From positions 372,001 through 436,000 of the forward strand of contig NZ_BMNG01000009.1 in NCBI RefSeq assembly GCF_014646335.1: a stretch of DNA of 64,000 nt, written 5' to 3'. The DNA comes from Streptomyces lasiicapitis (GTDB lineage Bacteria; Actinomycetota; Actinomycetes; Streptomycetales; Streptomycetaceae). The notes under the pieces were generated by a model. The model did not search any database, was not told where the DNA came from, and saw only the letters and a program-made list of their open reading frames with translations. Positions 50,081-58,091 of the stretch are shown piece after piece (the stretch's first letter is position 1; the number at the start of each line of letters is the position of its first letter). The position numbers were made by a program, and so were the translations under genes.

Positions 50081-50932
50081 ATGTACAACACGACCCCGCC
50101 ACGGGGCACGAAACGGGGCACGATCCGGCTGACGCGCCGGGGCTGGATCACCTTGGCCGCCATCGGCGCCGTCACGGCGGGCGTCGCCGTGGCGGTGCCG
50201 ATGCTGCTGCCCCTCACCAGCACTGACGAAGCCCGGCCCAAGACGCTGACCGTCCCCGAGGGCTGGCGCTCCGGCCAGGTGTACGAGGCGGTCGACAAGG
50301 CCCTGGACGTGCGGGCCGGGACCACCAAGAAGGCCGTCTCCAAGACCGACCTCAAGCTCCCGGGCGACGCGGGCGGCAACCCCGAGGGGTACCTCTTCCC
50401 GGCGACGTATCCCATCGGCTCCCAGTCGACGCCCGCCTCCGTCCTGTCGTACATGGTCAACACCGCGAACAAGAAGTTCAGCGGAGGCCACGTCACCGCG
50501 GGGGCCGACCGCAACGCGGTGAACATCTACCAGACCATCACCATCGCGAGCATGGTCGAGGCCGAGGCGGACACCAAGGAGGACATGGGCAGGGTCGCCC
50601 GCGTCATCTACAACCGCCTGGACCGGGGCATGCCGCTGCAGATGGACTCCACCATCAACTACGCCCTGAACCGCTCCACGCTCAAGACCACCAGCCGCGA
50701 CACGAAGATCACCAGCCCGTACAACACCTACGCCCGCATGGGGCTGCCGCCGACCCCGATCGGCAACCCCGGCGAGGCCGCCATGCGCGCCGCGACCAGC
50801 CCGACACCGGGGGACTGGCTGTACTTCGTGACGGTGAAGCAGGGCGACACCCGCTTCACCGCGAACTACGAGGAGCAGCAGCGGAACGTGGCGGAGTTCA
50901 ACCGCAACGGACAGCAGGCCGCCGCCCGCTGA
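50081..50932 (+). CDS. MltG-like endolytic transglycosylase
   Basis: 283 residues: a basic N-terminus, one membrane anchor (about 24-46), a partial LysM-like segment, and the YceG/MltG catalytic region with EGYLFPATYPI, ASMVEAEA (catalytic Glu), LQMDSTINYAL and SPYNTYARMGLPPTPIGNPG. MltG cuts nascent glycan strands and sets their length. This copy is shorter than the housekeeping MltG and lies outside the usual aroE/ruvX neighbourhood, so it is probably an accessory paralogue. A U-tract terminator follows at 50959. Confidence 0.88.
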   Translation: MYNTTPPRGTKRGTIRLTRRGWITLAAIGAVTAGVAVAVPMLLPLTSTDEARPKTLTVPEGWRSGQVYEAVDKALDVRAGTTKKAVSKTDLKLPGDAGGNPEGYLFPATYPIGSQSTPASVLSYMVNTANKKFSGGHVTAGADRNAVNIYQTITIASMVEAEADTKEDMGRVARVIYNRLDRGMPLQMDSTINYALNRSTLKTTSRDTKITSPYNTYARMGLPPTPIGNPGEAAMRAATSPTPGDWLYFVTVKQGDTRFTANYEEQQRNVAEFNRNGQQAAAR

Positions 50933-50958
50933 GCGGCGGGCCTTGTGCCGCCCTGAGC

Positions 50959-50985
50959 CGCGCGAGACGCTGGCGTGCGTTTTTT
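50959..50985 (+). terminator. Intrinsic terminator with T6 tract
   Basis: CGCGCG (50959-50964) pairs with CGTGCG (50974-50979), six pairs with one G-U, then six T follow (50980-50985). T-runs of this length are rare in this window. It lies 27 bases after the MltG-like stop. Confidence 0.6.
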
Positions 50986-51066
50986 CCGCCGGACCAGCGA
51001 AAGGTTCAGGTGCAACCCGAGATGAGACACCCGAGACAGACGAGACATCTGAGATATCCGAGACCG

Positions 51067-52359
51067 ATGGGTACGTCCATACGCCGCCGGTCGGCAGCGG
51101 TGGCGCTGTCCGCCGCGCTGCTCGCCGCGGGACTCCAGCTCGGCGCCGCTCCCGCGTACGCCGGGTCCGAACGGGCCGCCCCCGAGGGGGAGTTACGGCT
51201 CGCCGGTTCCGGTGAGGCCGCGGTGCCGGACGGCTGGATCGTCGTCCTCAAGGAGCCCGCGGGCGCAGCGGCGGCCGAGGTGTCCGCCGTGGCGCGCGAC
51301 CTCCTCGGGCGGGCCGAAGGGGCGCGGCTCGGCCATGTGTACCGGGCGGCGCTGCACGGCTTCTCCGCCTCGATGAGCAGGGCCGAGGCCGCCCGCACGG
51401 CCGCCGACCCCCGCGTCGCGTACGTACGCCAGGACACCCGGGTGCGCGTCGGCGCGACGCCGTCCACGCGGCCGGACCCCACGCGGCTGTCCGCGACAGC
51501 CGTCGACCAGACCCAGCCCAACGCCCCCTGGGGCCTCGACCGCATCGACCAGCGGAAGCTGCCGCTGTCCACGACGTACACGTACCGGACCACCGCGCCG
51601 GACGTCAGCGTGTACGTCGTCGACACCGGGCTGCGCACCACGCACCAGGAGTTCGGCGGCCGCGCCTCGGTGGGCGTCGACACCGTGGGCGACGGGCAGA
51701 ACGGCAACGACTGCCACGGCCACGGCACGCACGTCGGCGGCGTCGCCGCGGGCACGACGTACGGGGTGGCCAAACAGGCCAAGCTGGTGGCGGTGCGCGT
51801 CCTCAACTGCCAGGGATCGGGGACGATTTCGGGCGTCGTCGCGGGCATCGACTGGGTGACGGCCAAGGCCGTGAAGCCCGCCGTCGCGAACATGAGCCTG
51901 GGCGGCGGGGCCAGCGACGTCCTGGACCGGGCCGTGCGCAACTCCATCGCCTCGGGCGTCACGTACACCGTCTCGGCGGGCAGCGCGGGCCAGCCCGGCG
52001 GGGCCTGCTCCACCTCGCCGTCGCGGGTGCCCGAGGTCATCACCGTGGGCGCGAGCGACCGCGGTGACCGGGTGACGTCCTCCTCCAACCACGGCAAGTG
52101 CGTGTCGCTGTTCGCGCCCGGCGCGCAGATCCCCTCGGCCTGGAAGGACAGCGACACGGCCACCGCCACGCTCAGCGGTACGTCGATGGCGACCGCGCAC
52201 GCCGCCGGCGCCGCCGCGCTGCACCTCGGCTTCCGGCCCGCCGACACCCCGGCGCAGGTGAAGAAGGGCCTGGTCGACAACGCCACGACGGGTGTGCTCC
52301 AGGGCAATCCGCCGCCGGTCGTGCCGGACAAGCTGCTCTACACCCTCTATCTGCCTTGA
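51067..52359 (+). CDS. Secreted S8 (subtilisin/proteinase K-like) peptidase, with a TTA codon
   Basis: 430 residues: a signal peptide (RRRSAAVALSAALLAAG to AYA), an inhibitor_I9-type propeptide, then the S8 domain. The triad is Asp186 (VVDTG), His219 (HGTHVGG) and Ser373 (SGTSMATAH). The oxyanion-hole Asn of the AAGN motif is replaced by Ser306 (VSAGSAGQ). A TTA leucine codon at 51193-51195 (residue 43) makes expression depend on the bldA tRNA in Streptomyces, so it is probably a developmental-stage protease. GTG 51010 is a longer alternative start. Its stop lies in an 18-base tandem duplication. Confidence 0.93.
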   Translation: MGTSIRRRSAAVALSAALLAAGLQLGAAPAYAGSERAAPEGELRLAGSGEAAVPDGWIVVLKEPAGAAAAEVSAVARDLLGRAEGARLGHVYRAALHGFSASMSRAEAARTAADPRVAYVRQDTRVRVGATPSTRPDPTRLSATAVDQTQPNAPWGLDRIDQRKLPLSTTYTYRTTAPDVSVYVVDTGLRTTHQEFGGRASVGVDTVGDGQNGNDCHGHGTHVGGVAAGTTYGVAKQAKLVAVRVLNCQGSGTISGVVAGIDWVTAKAVKPAVANMSLGGGASDVLDRAVRNSIASGVTYTVSAGSAGQPGGACSTSPSRVPEVITVGASDRGDRVTSSSNHGKCVSLFAPGAQIPSAWKDSDTATATLSGTSMATAHAAGAAALHLGFRPADTPAQVKKGLVDNATTGVLQGNPPPVVPDKLLYTLYLP

Positions 52360-52388
52360 CCGATTCTCCTGCCTCGACCGATCCTCCT
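52353..52388. repeat. 18-nt tandem duplication spanning the S8 peptidase stop
   Basis: Units 52353-52370 and 52371-52388 match at 16 of 18 positions. The stop TGA (52357-52359) is in the first; the second has CGA at that place. Confidence 0.9.
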
Positions 52389-52533
52389 CATTTCCACGAA
52401 GGATCTTCACAGGGCCGGAAGCGGTCTTGGCTCCTCTGTGCCCCATTGATGCGGCGGCGCATCGTCGCTTCCATGGCTGCCCTGTCCGGTGGCATCGTGC
52501 CGCCGGACCGGTCATGAGGGGGCTGGGGAGACA

Positions 52534-55428
52534 GTGCGTCGGTCCGGATCACGCTCGGCGAGACCGAGAGCAGGCAGAGCACAGCGGAACGGATTGACCG
52601 GTGCGGCGGCGCTCATCAGCGTCGCCGCACTTGTCGTGTCGGCGGCGCCCGCCGGTGCGGCCGACCCGGCGGGCCAAGCGCCGCCGCCGAGCCCGGGGGA
52701 GGTGATCCCGGGGCAGGACACGGCGACGCCCGCGCTGGTGCGGGGCATCCGGGAGCAGGCACCGGCGGGCGGCAGCGCCGCGACCGCCGCCCGCGGCTAC
52801 CTGGAGTCGAAGGAGAGCCGCTACCGCATCGAGGAACCGGCCCGCGACCTGGTGCCGCTGCCGACCGCCACCGGCGCGGGCGGCCAGGAGACCGTGCGGC
52901 TCCAGCAGAAGCACCGGGGCGTGCCGGTCCTGGGCGGCCAGTACGTCGTACGCATGGAGAGGAAGAACGGCGAGCGGGTCGTCACCGGCACGTCCGGCAA
53001 GTACTTCACCGCCCTGCGCACGGCCACCGAACCCGGGATCGGCGAGGACCTCGCGGTCGAGCGGGCCGTCGACGCCGTACGCGACGACCTGAACAAGCGG
53101 CGGTTCCCGCAGCGGGCCGCCGAGGAGCGCGACGACGGCGAGGCGGGCGCGGCGAAGCTGAAGGGCACCTTCCGCGGCCTCGTCGTGCTGCCCACCGGAC
53201 CCGGCGTGCTCACCCGGCACGTCACCGTCCGCGGCAGCGATCCGGCGAGCGGCGAGCCCGTGCTGCGCGAGGTCTACATCGACGCGCGCGCCGGGTACCC
53301 GGTCCTCACGTACAGCGGAATCAAGACGTTCGGCGGCGCCGCGCGGAGCACGGCGGGCAACGCCACCGGCACCGGCACGCGATCCGCGGCAAAGGCAAAG
53401 GCAAAGGCAGAGGCAGAAGCGGGCGAGAAGGGCTCCGGCGTCAAGCTGGACGGCAGGTCCGTCGCCCTCGACGTGGAGCGCGACACCTGGCGCGAGCAGT
53501 ACGTGCTGCGCGACACCACCCGCATCCCGGACGAGGAGGGCTACGGCCGCACCCTGTCCACGTGGGACGCCCGGGACAGGTCCGTGGGCGAGGTGATCGG
53601 CCAATGGCCGCCGGGCATCCAGGAGTTCGGCTCACCCGACCTCGCCTTCGGCGGCGACGCCACCGAAGCGGGCGCGGTGGACGCGCACTGGGGCGGCGCG
53701 CAGGTCTTCGACTACTTCAAGGACAAGCACGGTCGCACGAGCCTCGACGGGCACGGCATGACCGTCAACTCCCTGGTGGGCGTGACGAACGGCGGCCAGC
53801 CCTACGTCAATGCCTTCTGGGACGGCCAGAAGATGGTGTACGGCAACGGCGACGCCGAGTACAAGCCGCTCTCCGCGGGCCTGGACGTCGTCGGCCACGA
53901 GATGACGCACGGCGTCGTCGAGCACACTGCGGCCCTGGTCTACGCGGGCCAGTCCGGCGCCATGAACGAGGCGATCGCCGACTACTTCGGCAACGCCATC
54001 GAGACCGAGGCGTACCAAATCCCCACCGACGACCCGGACTCGGGCCTGGTCGGTGACCGTTTGTGCCGCACGAAGACCCCGCGCGAGTGCGCGTTCCGCG
54101 ATCTCAACGACGGCCGGAACACCGCCAAGCACTTCCTCGGTGTCGGCTTCGGCACCGACAACGGCGGCGTCCACCTCAATTCCACGATCTTCGCGGGCGC
54201 GCTGTGGGACGCCCGCGAGGACCTGGGTGCCACGCTCACCGACAAGCTCGTGTACCGGGCGCTCACCCAGTACCTGACCCCGCTCGACGGCTTCACCGAG
54301 GGCCGGGCCGCGGTGCTCGCCGCCGCCGAGGACCTCGGCGTCACGGCGGCGGACCAGAAGGCCCTGCAGCGCGCCTTCAACGCCCACGGCATCGTGCCCG
54401 GCTGGGAACTCGCCCTGGGCGTGGACTCCGACACGCTGCTCGACCGCGTCAACACCTACGACACGCGCCTCGGCGCGGGCGGCGGCTGGTGGGCGGCCTC
54501 CAAGTCCAACGAGGAGGGCTCGGAGCCGTACTCGGTGTGGGCCGGCCGCGCCGACGGCACGGGCTCGCCGAAGCTGATGAGCCCCAACGACGGCCGCTAC
54601 CACGTCAATCCGGCCACCGACGGCAAGACCGTGGTGTGGCAGGCGGTCGGCCCCACGGGCACGGAGATCCTCGCCAGGCCGCTGGCCGGCGGGCCCGTGA
54701 AGAAGCTCGCGCAGCACTCGCGAGGCGTCGGGGACGCGGTGTCCGTCGACGGCGACGTGGTGACGTACCAGTACTACAACCACGGCGGGCGGCGCGGCGT
54801 CGTCTATCTGAGCCTGAGGGACCCGGCGAACAGGACGAGCGTCGGCGGCGGCACCTACCACCAGGCCTACTTCCCTTCGGCGAGCGACGGCAAGGTCGTC
54901 TACCAGGAGATGAAGCGGGTGCGCGCCGTCTACGAGTGGAGCACCGTCCTCGTCGACGTCGCCACCGGGGAGCGCACGCGGATCCAGTCGGCGGCGCCGG
55001 GCGCGAGCCTCGGCCCGACCGGCATCAACGGCAAGAAGGTGTTCTGGCTCGTCGACGAGAACGGCGCCGACAGTGCGACCGCGCTGCGCCGCGCCGACTT
55101 CGACGGCTCGGGCGTGGCCGACCTCAGCCCGGAGACCCGCCCGCACCCGCTGAACGCGTACGACCTCACGGTCTCGGGCGACGCGGTCACCGTCGGCGCC
55201 CGGCTCCCGGACACCGAGTACCGCAACGAGACGCTGGCCAAGCTCTGGCAGTTCGCGGCGGACGGCTCACCCAAGGACGACGCCACGCGCAGGGGCCGGG
55301 TCTCCTGCAACCGGGGCGAGCAGTTGTCGGCCGCCGCCGGGGTGGGCAGCCGGGTGCTGTGGCTGGACGCGACCACGGGCGTCAGCGACGTGGTGACGCG
55401 GGCACGGCCCACGGGGCGGTGCGGCTGA
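52534..55428 (+). CDS. Secreted M4 (thermolysin-family) metallopeptidase with a C-terminal propeller-like region
   Basis: 964 residues from the GTG at 52534. A signal peptide (GAAALISVAALVVSAAPAGA) is followed by FTP/PepSY-type propeptides (RLQQKHRGVPVLGGQY near 125). The M4 catalytic domain has HEMTH (His455, Glu456, His459) and the third zinc ligand Glu479 in NEAIADYFG. The last 320 residues form repeated beta blades like TolB/YVTN-type propellers, beyond normal thermolysin length. A Lys-Ala repeat (AKAKAEAEA) lies in the propeptide. It is co-directional with the S8 gene, so the pair may act together in extracellular protein breakdown. Confidence 0.92.
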   Translation: MRRSGSRSARPRAGRAQRNGLTGAAALISVAALVVSAAPAGAADPAGQAPPPSPGEVIPGQDTATPALVRGIREQAPAGGSAATAARGYLESKESRYRIEEPARDLVPLPTATGAGGQETVRLQQKHRGVPVLGGQYVVRMERKNGERVVTGTSGKYFTALRTATEPGIGEDLAVERAVDAVRDDLNKRRFPQRAAEERDDGEAGAAKLKGTFRGLVVLPTGPGVLTRHVTVRGSDPASGEPVLREVYIDARAGYPVLTYSGIKTFGGAARSTAGNATGTGTRSAAKAKAKAEAEAGEKGSGVKLDGRSVALDVERDTWREQYVLRDTTRIPDEEGYGRTLSTWDARDRSVGEVIGQWPPGIQEFGSPDLAFGGDATEAGAVDAHWGGAQVFDYFKDKHGRTSLDGHGMTVNSLVGVTNGGQPYVNAFWDGQKMVYGNGDAEYKPLSAGLDVVGHEMTHGVVEHTAALVYAGQSGAMNEAIADYFGNAIETEAYQIPTDDPDSGLVGDRLCRTKTPRECAFRDLNDGRNTAKHFLGVGFGTDNGGVHLNSTIFAGALWDAREDLGATLTDKLVYRALTQYLTPLDGFTEGRAAVLAAAEDLGVTAADQKALQRAFNAHGIVPGWELALGVDSDTLLDRVNTYDTRLGAGGGWWAASKSNEEGSEPYSVWAGRADGTGSPKLMSPNDGRYHVNPATDGKTVVWQAVGPTGTEILARPLAGGPVKKLAQHSRGVGDAVSVDGDVVTYQYYNHGGRRGVVYLSLRDPANRTSVGGGTYHQAYFPSASDGKVVYQEMKRVRAVYEWSTVLVDVATGERTRIQSAAPGASLGPTGINGKKVFWLVDENGADSATALRRADFDGSGVADLSPETRPHPLNAYDLTVSGDAVTVGARLPDTEYRNETLAKLWQFAADGSPKDDATRRGRVSCNRGEQLSAAAGVGSRVLWLDATTGVSDVVTRARPTGRCG

Positions 55429-55463
55429 TCCGCGTCACTTGGTGCGGCTGATCCGAATCAGTT
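55418..55463. repeat. 23-nt tandem duplication spanning the M4 peptidase stop
   Basis: Units 55418-55440 and 55441-55463 match at 20 of 23 positions. Copy one holds the stop TGA (55426-55428). Confidence 0.9.
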
Positions 55464-55828
55464 CCGAAGCCGATCCGGATTTGTTCTGAGGCGATACGGA
55501 CCGGGGCTCGTCGGGCGCATGTCCGGCGGGCCCCGGACGTGCGTCCTGCCGTGCCGCCACAGGGCTCTGACCTGCGCTTCAGCGGGGTCCGGGCGAGCTC
55601 TCCTATTGACATCCGGTCAGTAACCGATCCTGTCCCGTCTCGATTCGAGCCAGCTTGAGTCAATGATTGTTCCCCGATCGCCAGTTTCAGTCGCCGAGGC
55701 CGTCCGAAGGTCCCATGCTGGGCTCCCGGTTGCAGAAACGAGGGCGTCCACGAGGCGTCCGAGAAGAACCGGCCCCGGACTCGAACGCATATCTCTTACG
55801 CACATTTCGGACGCACATGAGGAGCCTG
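55464..55828. other. Intergenic stretch without a supported gene
   Basis: About 365 bases between the M4 gene and the lasso regulator region. Base usage and frames do not support a gene on either strand. TTGACA at 55606-55611 looks like a -35 box, but no good -10 box lies 16-19 bases downstream. The stretch probably contains the promoter of the lasso regulatory genes, which I cannot place. Confidence 0.6.
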
Positions 55829-55927
55829 ATGAACAGGCGAGACAGGCAAGACGGCCAAGACACGCAAGACGGATTAGGCGAGCAGGGGCACTTGCCGAAC
55901 GCCCGGGGTGAGGAGGCCGCCGGGTGA
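55829..55927 (+). CDS. Possible 32-residue leader ORF with a TTA codon, coupled to the regulator
   Basis: The ATG at 55829 (preceded by GAGGAG at 55819-55824) opens a frame of 32 codons rich in Arg/Gln/Asp (RQDGQDTQDG), with a TTA leucine codon at 55874-55876. Its stop overlaps the GTG of the next gene as GTGA (55924-55927). No homologue is recognised, and the peptide looks unstructured. It may be a translated leader rather than a functional protein, or simply non-coding DNA made of short GAC repeats. An ATG at 55817 would add four residues. Confidence 0.35.
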   Translation: MNRRDRQDGQDTQDGLGEQGHLPNARGEEAAG

Positions 55928-56829
55928 CTGTCCAGCCCACGTCGCCCGAGGACGCCCCGCGCAGCAAACGGGGCCGCAAACTCGGGCCGATCACGGCCGG
56001 GACGGGCCGCGCCCACCGCGCCTGGCTGGAGCCGCTGCGCGGGTCCTACCAGGCCAGCGGCCTGACCATCGGCCAGCTCGAACGCGAGACGGGCTGGTCC
56101 CGGTCGAAGATCTCCGAACTCCTCCGTGCCGCCGGGCGCTATCCGCGCTGGGAGTTCACCCGCAGCCTGCTCACCGCGCTGCGCTGGCCCGCCCCGTCCC
56201 TTGCGGACATGCGGGCGCTGTGGGCGCTCGCCGCCCGCGAGGCCAACAAGCGAACCATCTGGATAAACAACTGCCTGCAGGGGGACGGCCTGTCCGCCGA
56301 CGACCGCCTTCCACTGCACTTCGCCGCGTTCCAGGACCTGTACCGCGAGGCCTACACGGGCTACGCGCTCACCTTCCTGCGCCGCCGCCCCGAGGCACGC
56401 CGCGCGGTGAACGACGTGTTCATCCTGCTGCTCTTCCTCTGGGACGAGGCTCTGGCCAGCGACAACCCCGAGCGGTTCGCCTGGCAGATCCTGCGCCAGA
56501 CCGTCATGGAGCGCACGCCCCACCCCGGCGGCAGCCCCGCCCTGGTGGAGGCCGCCTTCGACACCGTCGCCCTGCGTACGGCCGCCGACCCCGTCGCGCA
56601 GATCGAGGAGTCGATGTACCTCTTCGAGGCGGTGCGCAGGCTGCCCGCGGGGCAGCTCGACGTCATGGTGCTGCTGCATCTGCGCGGCATGGACGAGTCC
56701 GGTGCCGCCGCCGTCCTCGGCATCCCTCTCGCGGCCGTGCGCTCCACGGCCCGGCACGCCCGCCGTCACCTCGACGGCCGCCTCCGTACCCCCATTCAGG
56801 AGGAACACCCCGATGACCGCGATGATTGA
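55924..56829 (+). CDS. XRE-type HTH fused to a sigma-70/ECF-like domain; putative lasso cluster regulator
   Basis: 301 residues. An N-terminal helix-turn-helix of XRE type (TIGQLERETGWSRSKISELL near 45-65) is followed by a block resembling sigma region 2 (FQDLYREAYTGYALTFLRR near 140) and one like sigma region 4 (AVRRLPAGQLDVMVLLHLRG and AAVLGIPLAAVRSTARHARR, about 235-275). This pairing suggests a sigma-like activator that recognises DNA with both ends. The GTG at 55924 has AGGAGG at 55911-55916. The stop lies 17 bases inside the next gene. It is upstream of the lasso genes in the same direction, so it probably controls them; that is inference. Confidence 0.75.
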   Translation: MTVQPTSPEDAPRSKRGRKLGPITAGTGRAHRAWLEPLRGSYQASGLTIGQLERETGWSRSKISELLRAAGRYPRWEFTRSLLTALRWPAPSLADMRALWALAAREANKRTIWINNCLQGDGLSADDRLPLHFAAFQDLYREAYTGYALTFLRRRPEARRAVNDVFILLLFLWDEALASDNPERFAWQILRQTVMERTPHPGGSPALVEAAFDTVALRTAADPVAQIEESMYLFEAVRRLPAGQLDVMVLLHLRGMDESGAAAVLGIPLAAVRSTARHARRHLDGRLRTPIQEEHPDDRDD

Positions 56830-57718
56830 CGAACTGCTCACCCGTGCCCGGCTCCTCGACGAGGCCGACACTCCGTACGACCACGTGCGCACGCCCCGCG
56901 CCGGCGCGAGCCCTGCCGTGGGGCGCCTCGCGGCCACCGGCGCGGCGCTGTCCGCGGGATCGGGCTTCGCCCACGGAGCCGTCCACACCACCGTCTTCCT
57001 GGCCGGGCGGGCCAGGAAGGACGGCGTGGCGCGGGCCGCGGCGCGTGATCTGCAGAGCCTGTGCGAGGCGGTGGTGACCACCGCGGCGGTCACCTCGCTG
57101 AGCGACTTCCTCACCCAGGCGCTGCCCAAGCCTCCCGGGGCCCGGGTCCTCGGCTGCATCCTGCAGTTGAGCGGCGCGGAGGACTCGGCCCGCTTCTGGT
57201 GGCAGTACGCCGCGGGCGCCGGCGACACCGCCGCCACCTACTGCCTCTATCTGCACCACCTCTCCCTCGGGGAGCAGGGCGAGGCGACCTGGTGGCAGCA
57301 GCAGACACCCAGCACCGCCCGTCCTGCCCGGTCCTGCGACGACCTGGGCGGCGCCCCCGAACCCGGCTTCCCCCTCGACCACCCGCCCGTGCAGACGGAC
57401 CGCAGCGTTCCGACGACGCTTCGGGTGCTGAGCCGGCTCAAGGTGTCCGAGCGGGCGGCCGGGCTGCACACCCGGCCCGCCGTCGTCGGCGCCGTCATGG
57501 ACTACGTCGCGTCCGCCGTCAGTTACGTGGACCCCGACCTCGAACTCCCGTTGCCGGACGCCGACTTCACCGACCGCATCCGGGTGCTGACGAAGCGGGC
57601 CGCCGGGACTCCCCGGTCGCCGTCGTGCCACCGCCCCCTCGCGGTGCGACGCCTGCTGGTGAACCGCTGTGACGCGAGTGACGACGGGTGTGGCGCAAGT
57701 GACGGTGTAGACGGGTGA
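56813..57718 (+). CDS. Unrecognised helical protein coupled to the lasso regulator
   Basis: 301 residues, starting MTAMIDELLTRARLLDEAD. The middle has paired helices ending in LGCILQLSGAEDSARFWWQY and ATYCLYLHHLSLG, reminiscent of Sel1/TPR repeats. The C-terminus has Cys residues and Arg-rich patches. I do not recognise a family. AGGAGGA at 56798-56804 precedes the ATG, and the gene overlaps the regulator by 17 bases. A role as anti-sigma or partner of the XRE/sigma-like protein fits the coupling but is not shown. Confidence 0.7.
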   Translation: MTAMIDELLTRARLLDEADTPYDHVRTPRAGASPAVGRLAATGAALSAGSGFAHGAVHTTVFLAGRARKDGVARAAARDLQSLCEAVVTTAAVTSLSDFLTQALPKPPGARVLGCILQLSGAEDSARFWWQYAAGAGDTAATYCLYLHHLSLGEQGEATWWQQQTPSTARPARSCDDLGGAPEPGFPLDHPPVQTDRSVPTTLRVLSRLKVSERAAGLHTRPAVVGAVMDYVASAVSYVDPDLELPLPDADFTDRIRVLTKRAAGTPRSPSCHRPLAVRRLLVNRCDASDDGCGASDGVDG

Positions 57719-57739
57719 GTTGAAGGGTAGTCCGCTTTC

Positions 57740-57765
57740 CGGCAAGCAGTTCGATTTTCTTGCCG
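57740..57765. promoter_or_regulatory. 7-bp inverted repeat upstream of the lasso precursor
   Basis: CGGCAAG (57740-57746) and CTTGCCG (57759-57765) flank a T-rich 12-base loop. It could be an operator or an RNA stem in the leader. Confidence 0.45.
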
Positions 57766-57774
57766 CGCGCCACC

Positions 57775-57797
57775 TGAGCCCTCGTACCGAGGGCTCA
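57775..57797. promoter_or_regulatory. 10-bp palindrome just upstream of the lasso precursor
   Basis: TGAGCCCTCG (57775-57784), spacer TAC, CGAGGGCTCA (57788-57797): a perfect palindrome 33 bases before the precursor ATG. It could be the binding site of the cluster regulator, a terminator of the upstream gene, or a 5' leader hairpin. Confidence 0.6.
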
Positions 57798-57830
57798 TTC
57801 ATCTGTCAGGGCACCTACCAGGAGGAATCC

Positions 57831-57974
57831 ATGGAAGAGCAGACGGGTACCACCGAGCGCGACACCACCGTCAGCTACGAGCCGCCGGCCCTCATCGCAG
57901 TCGGCGAGTTCTCCGAGGACACGCTGGGCTTCGGCACCCGGCACAACGACGTCCTCGGCGAGCAGGGCTGGTGA
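57831..57974 (+). CDS. Lasso peptide precursor A, core GFGTRHNDVLGEQGW
   Basis: 47 residues. The leader matches the RRE-binding pattern Y-x2-P-x-L-x3-G-x-F (Tyr16, Pro19, Leu21, Gly25, Phe27). Thr31 is the conserved -2 residue, so cleavage after Leu32 frees the 15-residue core Gly33-Trp47. Asp40 is core position 8, giving a Gly1-Asp8 macrolactam; Glu44 (position 12) would make an implausibly large ring. Without Cys it is a class II lasso peptide. It resembles the sungsanpin/chaxapeptin type (GFG start, Asp8, 15 residues) but has its own loop and tail. AGGAGG at 57820-57825 precedes the ATG. Confidence 0.93.
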   Translation: MEEQTGTTERDTTVSYEPPALIAVGEFSEDTLGFGTRHNDVLGEQGW

Positions 57975-57990
57975 AAGTTCCCCACCACTC

Positions 57991-58012
57991 CGGCCACGCA
58001 GCCGTTTTCTGT
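57991..58012 (+). terminator. Weak intrinsic terminator/attenuator after the lasso precursor
   Basis: CGGC (57991-57994) pairs with GCCG (58001-58004), followed by TTTTCTGTT. Partial termination here would give more precursor than enzyme mRNA, a common arrangement in RiPP operons. Confidence 0.4.
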
Positions 58013-58022
58013 TGAGTTCGAC

Positions 58023-58068
58023 GCGTTCAGTGAGATCGCGTTCAAATGAGATCGCGTTCAGTGAGATC
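58023..58068. repeat. Three tandem copies of a 15-16 nt unit between lasso A and C
   Basis: GCGTTCAGTGAGATC at 58023-58037 and 58054-58068, with the variant GCGTTCAAATGAGATC at 58038-58053. Each has an in-frame TGA possibility, so no peptide is coded. Confidence 0.9.
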
Positions 58069-58091
58069 GATAAGAACTGAGGCCGTGTGAG

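Noticed and set aside
55667..55816. Upstream extension of the small leader ORF
   Set aside because: No good start or ribosome site and no coding-like composition before 55817.
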